A DNA stretch of 54,260 bases. Source: Lingula anatina (Eukaryota; Brachiopoda; Lingulata; Lingulida; Lingulidae). Shown here piece after piece: positions 50,050 through 54,260 of the stretch. The stretch covers positions 285,238 through 339,497 of the forward strand of contig NW_019774959.1 of assembly GCF_001039355.2 (NCBI RefSeq). The letters run 5' to 3'. Below the pieces are notes generated by a model that was not told where the DNA came from, searched no databases, and saw nothing but the letters and a program-made list of their open reading frames with translations. The position numbers and the translations under genes are program-made. The first letter of the stretch is position 1. Each line of letters opens with the position of its first letter.

Positions 50050-50388
50050 GTAAGACAGGAAGTTTTGTTTTTTTTTAATTGAAAATGAATACTAATGAGA
50101 ATCCAAAACAGATATGTTAGAATATTTTGTAATATAGGTATTCTTCTGTGAAACTTTAGGTGGAAGGAAAAAAGGCAGAACTGATGGCAGTCTTTTTAGT
50201 TGTGGCTGTGAAGTAAAAGTTAATTGGTTACTTTTATTTGTTTGCAAAAAGAGTGTTGCTCACTATTATGATAATTGTCTTGATTAACAAATGACTCATG
50301 ATCTTTTTCAAGATTGTGCTAGGTGTGATAAAGGATGTGTCCTAGCACAATCAGTGTGATTTATTTATTCCCATTAATTGTGTTCCAG
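50050..50388 (+). other. Short CAP intron
   Basis: A 339-bp intron with GTAAGA donor and TGTGTTCCAG acceptor. Its interior has TTGTGCTAGG...CCTAGCACAA around 50312-50350: TTGTGCTAG and CTAGCACAA are reverse complements that could pair as a small hairpin. Confidence 0.85.
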
Positions 50389-50466
50389 GCTGCGATGTTG
50401 CTGAAAGGGTTTCAGGCACAGAGACAATTCCTGTCATTAGTCGCTAAGTGCAAACAACCTTCACAG
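50389..50466 (+). CDS. CAP1: Cyclase-associated protein, second shared exon of helical folded domain
   Basis: An internal exon of exactly 26 codons (phase 0 at both ends), between TTCCAG and CAG|GTATAG. It encodes AAMLLKGFQAQRQFLSLVAK followed by CKQPSQ. It continues directly from the GGDVKES end of the preceding exon. In human CAP1 the matching helix ends QCQQPAE, so the CKQP segment is in register. The gene is incomplete: the rest of the helical folded domain, the proline-rich WH2 region and the C-terminal CARP domain must lie beyond 54260, as no further CAP-like exon is recognisable to the window end. Confidence 0.95.
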
Positions 50467-50470
50467 GTAT

Positions 50471-50472
<2 letters not shown>

Positions 50473-50540
<68 letters not shown>
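50473..50540. repeat. (TC)22(AC)12 compound microsatellite beside a CAP splice donor
   Basis: TC units run from 50473 to 50516, then AC units to 50540. The array begins 6 bases after the first base of the donor GT at 50467, so it is the start of the intron. Confidence 0.95.
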
Positions 50541-50541
<1 letters not shown>

Positions 50542-53500
50542 TTCTTTTTACATACATTAAGCTGCCAATGGATGTCACCACCTACCACATGCAAATTGGG
50601 TAGCACCCCACCTGTCATTCATATGTTTACTTCATGAATATTTAAATGAGGCATCACCTATTACAATGCCAACAGCAATGACTTCATGGCAGGTTGAATA
50701 TAAGTTACTTGAATTCATTGGACCGTGTTAATATGTCAGTCGTAAAGTCGTGGGACCTCCGTAACCAAGATCAATCGGTCACAGCTGCGTACACATTTAA
50801 GTCAAGGTCATGCCTTGACTTCTCGATCTGTTGTTTTGAAAAAAGGCCTTAATCATTTAATGAGTAATGTAAATAAAACTTAAGGATTTATTTTTATGAA
50901 TTTGGAGTAGTTTTTAAGGGGGAAAGTTGTGTTTGATAAAGTTTTGATTGAAATGAAAAGGAATTGTTTACATTGAATTTTATTTTTTTCAAAGTAAAAT
51001 GGTTACGTTAATTGTCCTTTCTGGTTTTGGATCACTGAGATTCACATTCTGAAAGTTAAAAGTTTTTTTAAAGGGCAAACTCAGAATGAAAATGAAAAAG
51101 TTTCTTCTGTTGTTCTTTTTTCAATTTATTAACAGAGAAAAAAGAAAATGAATGATTTTTTACCTGCAAAATAAACATAAACTTAATTAATGGATATTTA
51201 TGTTAAGTGGAAGAAGTCAATTTTTGGAGGCAGAACAATTGTGTTGGTTATGGAGTGAAATTCCAACAATTACCATTTTCCAACTGCTTTTCAATTTTAA
51301 AATAAATGTGCACAGTCATCAGGCATTGACAGTGCTACTTGCTGTAGGGGATATCTGTAGAAAAATCAACAATACACTGCCTCAGGCAAAAAGCATTATG
51401 AGCCGTTAGTTGCCTCATGTTTATTTTACGCGGCAAATACACCCTTTTCTGGACAGACACACTCCATCGCGTTGTCAATTTATGAAATGCTCTCTTGAAC
51501 TTCCCGTGGACCAGGCTTAGGGATGGGATTTCATACGATGTTGTAATATGATGTTTCTCCTTTCGGGGCAATTTCTGAAGGTTTCCACTCAAGTGATGAT
51601 CCGGCTGTGTGCGATACTTCTGTATGTGTTTTCATTCGAGTTATGATAATATTGTAGTAGCATGAAGTAGTGGGTCTAAAGGTCGTGTTTCACCTGGCGT
51701 GTTTACACGTGATAATCCTGGACAAATTAGGCGTTATAACTTTTGACTTGCCTTGTTTTCTCTTTCACAGTTGTTTAACATGGAGAGTATTCACCATGGC
51801 TGATGGGCTTGTTAAACAGAATTAAAATTCCGGCTGGTAAAAGTCTGATGGGTTTTAAGTGAGATTAAATGATTACCTGGTGAAGTAATGCTTTTTTTGA
51901 AAACTGGCAATAAAATGGCAAGGAAAACAGAATTTTATATTTTAATTGGGTTTGATGCTAATGCCTTAGATACAGGTGTTTCGAATGTAAACTTGAAATT
52001 GTGTTCAAATGTTTGTTAGATTTTTAGAATCAACTTTAAAAATTGCATAAGGTAGATGTAGTTGACATTTTTTTCCATGTTACACCATTAACATAAGCAT
52101 AGCTAGTAAATTTTAAACAACTGAAGTATGCTTTTAATATGGGAATTACTAGTTTTCCCTAGTTTTTACCTCCACAATTTCCTTGTTTTTTCTCTGTACT
52201 TTGTGTCTTGCTTTCTTTAAGGTATGATGAAGCAGAACTTGCAAATAACAAGGAAATTTTATTCTGGCCTAAAGAAAGTAGAACATATGACCATTTTCAT
52301 TTTATTGAGCAATATATAACTGAAAAAAGTTATCATTTATTTGCTGAAGAAGTAGTAAATTCCCTGAAATTTTCAGGGATATAATGAATAGTAGCTTCCT
52401 TTTTTTTACTGCATTTTGTAAGAGTGTTACTCAGGATAATCTTTTTTCCTCATCGAGCTCATTTTTGTCCCAAACCATGGGTTACTAGTATGCCATTTAA
52501 GGTTACTCTTGCATCAACAGAGCTGTTGAGATAACAAATTAAGGACCCTCATTGAATTAAGTAAAAGCTACGGACTTCAATTGTTTATGAGAACATATGA
52601 TAGTTATTTTTGGGTTTGGCATCTTGGCTTCCGAACCTTTAGGTGTATTATTACAAAGATGGGCAAATATAGATGAAACCCTTATCGCCCTGTTTGTGTT
52701 GGTTGCATATGTCTTTCAGGAACTGCCTCACTTTTTTCCAAGGGGCTCGCATTTTATGGGTCGTTTTCTAGGTCATATCTTGAAATTTTACACAGTAGCC
52801 CCGTTTACTGTTCCTTTCAATACCTCTTTGTAGAGGTCATGGCTTGTGTCATATCAAAATTGGTTTGTGTTTTAACAATCATTTTTCATGTTAGGACTTG
52901 AAATCTAACGAGGCAGTTCCATATACTTATCCATTGTATTCCACCCAGCAGATTTCTTTGTTCAGGTTTCTGTGTCACGAGGAGGTTATTTATTTGTTGT
53001 CACAGAGTTGGGTGTAGTGTGTATATTTACTGGAGAATATTTGCTTACTTTTATCAAGCACAATAAAAAAGAATTTGCGAAGTATTGTTTGCGAGCATCG
53101 TGTTATCTGTTGCCATGGCAACTGTCCATTAAGTGTATTTATACAATTATCACCGTGAGTATTCTGCTGAGATAGATGTATGGATTGAAGTCGAGAAGTT
53201 TGGCCAGTCACTCAGACCAAGCATTGGTGATGTCTTCTGGTGTTGTGACTACACTGTTGCTGTCTGATAAAAACAGAATAAAAGATGGGGACCCTAATTT
53301 TTAACACACTTGTTTCAAACTTCCCTTGTATTTTGCCCATTTTTTTATTGGGGGGTTGCAGGGGATAATGACGGAATTATTGTTCTTCAAGGGAAAACTC
53401 TCTGTCTCTTTGAGGCTCAGTACAGATAAATTCTCAGGTTGTAGATTTGTTGTATTTGACGTAGTTGGATTCTCCTAAATCGGGGTTATGAAATTCTACT

Positions 53501-54260
53501 TGTTGAAATGTGTAGATTTATGATTTAACATCATGTTATCAAGGAAACAGTGACACCCGAAAACATTGTGAATTATTTGTCAAAAGTGCTAGATTATAAG
53601 GCATGTTTCCATTGGAGATGGACGGCCTATCTTAGTACAGTCCACCTCAGTGTGATAGTCCACCCAACTTGGACATAAATGCGCCTTGTGACAGCTGACA
53701 ATTAGCCACTGTTAATTCAAATCACCATTGATAAATGTTTGCGAAGAACGGTAGAATAATTTGCACTTGAGGTTGGTCTGTATGCTGTGATCTAAAGCGG
53801 GTCCAGAGATATTTTCTGACAGTCTTCCAAACTATCTTTGTTGATCCATCCTCAATTTTTGACTGTCTTCCAACAAGGAAAATTAGATGCCTGTCATTGC
53901 AAGCTTGAAAAATTCAGACCATCTTCCAGAAGACCCAGAAGAAGGCCCTCAACTGCCCCTGGTGATGTCATTATGGCTGATATTTTGCCAGTGACAGTAT
54001 GTCCTCTGTTTTTGTATGCGTTCTGATTTGTTATCTCACTGGTGTTTGCTTCTGGAAAACGGTAGAATGTTTGGAAAATGGTCAGCAAATACTATTACAG
54101 CACTACTGCTAATGAAATGACAGAAGCAGCGTGTCTCAAAGTCTTGCCTGTGAGTGCTGCGAATATTATTTAATTTATATTTGCTTGTGTAAAGCAGTCA
54201 AATATGCCTGCATTGGTCAGTACACAGTATAGCTTGTATGAGTGTTATTATAGCATGATG
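50541..54260 (+). other. CAP intron running to the window end
   Basis: No exon is supported. I looked for the next expected CAP helical-domain segment (a KLSDLL-type and FREKNR-type region in human CAP1) and did not find it in any + frame. The open frames at 52597-52833 and 53838-54026 have neither CAP similarity nor clear splice sites. A TCAAGGTCA site occurs near 50803. The intron is at least 3.8 kb long. Confidence 0.6.

Noticed and set aside
52597-52833. 78-codon + strand frame considered as a further CAP exon
   Set aside because: No match to the CAP helical domain, no suitable flanking splice sites, and a composition typical of intron.
53838-54026. 62-codon + strand frame with a basic RRPRRRPSTAP stretch
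   Set aside because: Short, not CAP-like, and no clean acceptor in phase 0. It cannot be joined convincingly to the preceding exon.
1-54260. Search by eye for CRISPR arrays, operons, rRNA or tRNA genes
   Set aside because: None seen. The repeats present are microsatellites or duplications, and the gene structure is clearly that of an intron-rich animal.

Overview
The window looks like a piece of a draft nuclear genome from an animal, most likely an invertebrate. It is AT-rich and dominated by non-coding sequence. Short coding exons are flanked by standard GT/AG splice sites and polypyrimidine tracts, and there are many microsatellites (GA, AC, AAT, homopolymers). It has one 292-bp N gap and two isolated single Ns. 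The species cannot be named from what is visible. Most long open frames here are chance or simple-repeat frames. Only two genes are supported, both on the + strand and both cut by the window edges.

Left part (1-13,666): no coding exon could be supported. It is read as intron or upstream DNA of an RNA-binding-protein gene whose last exon lies at 13,667-13,994. That exon encodes the Ala/Tyr/Pro-rich C-terminal tail of the RBM24/RBM38 (SUP-12/Seb4) family. The RRM exons were not found and are probably upstream of the window. The following 2-3 kb are probably its 3'UTR. They contain a perfect 56-bp hairpin next to a single N, which looks like an assembly error.

Middle part (about 16.7-39.1 kb): apparently intergenic. 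It holds microsatellites, several short tandem duplications, a 2.1-kb direct duplication whose two copies meet at a single N (probably two haplotypes joined end to end), one sequencing gap, and one copy of an unclassified dispersed repeat. A second, inverted copy of that repeat lies at about 46.2-46.4 kb.

Right part (about 39.2-54.3 kb): the 5' portion of a cyclase-associated protein gene (CAP/Srv2, an actin-monomer recycling factor). Two different long coding exons, A (44,252-44,834) and B (48,246 to about 49,155-49,188), both end in splice phase 1. Either could join the shared exons at 49,946-50,049 and 50,389-50,466, which encode the start of the CAP helical folded domain. Exon A carries the canonical CAP N-terminal RLE motif behind a 158-residue Lys/Pro/Glu-rich extension with a Cys triplet. 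Exon B has no CAP N-terminus. It encodes about 300 residues of Ser/Pro-rich sequence with a four-fold 12-residue repeat and two ARKQxF-like motifs. This alternative-first-exon arrangement, which would give CAP proteins with different N-terminal modules, is the most interesting biology in the window. Exon A is also preceded by three TGACCTTGA-like nuclear-receptor half-sites. The remaining CAP exons lie beyond the right edge.
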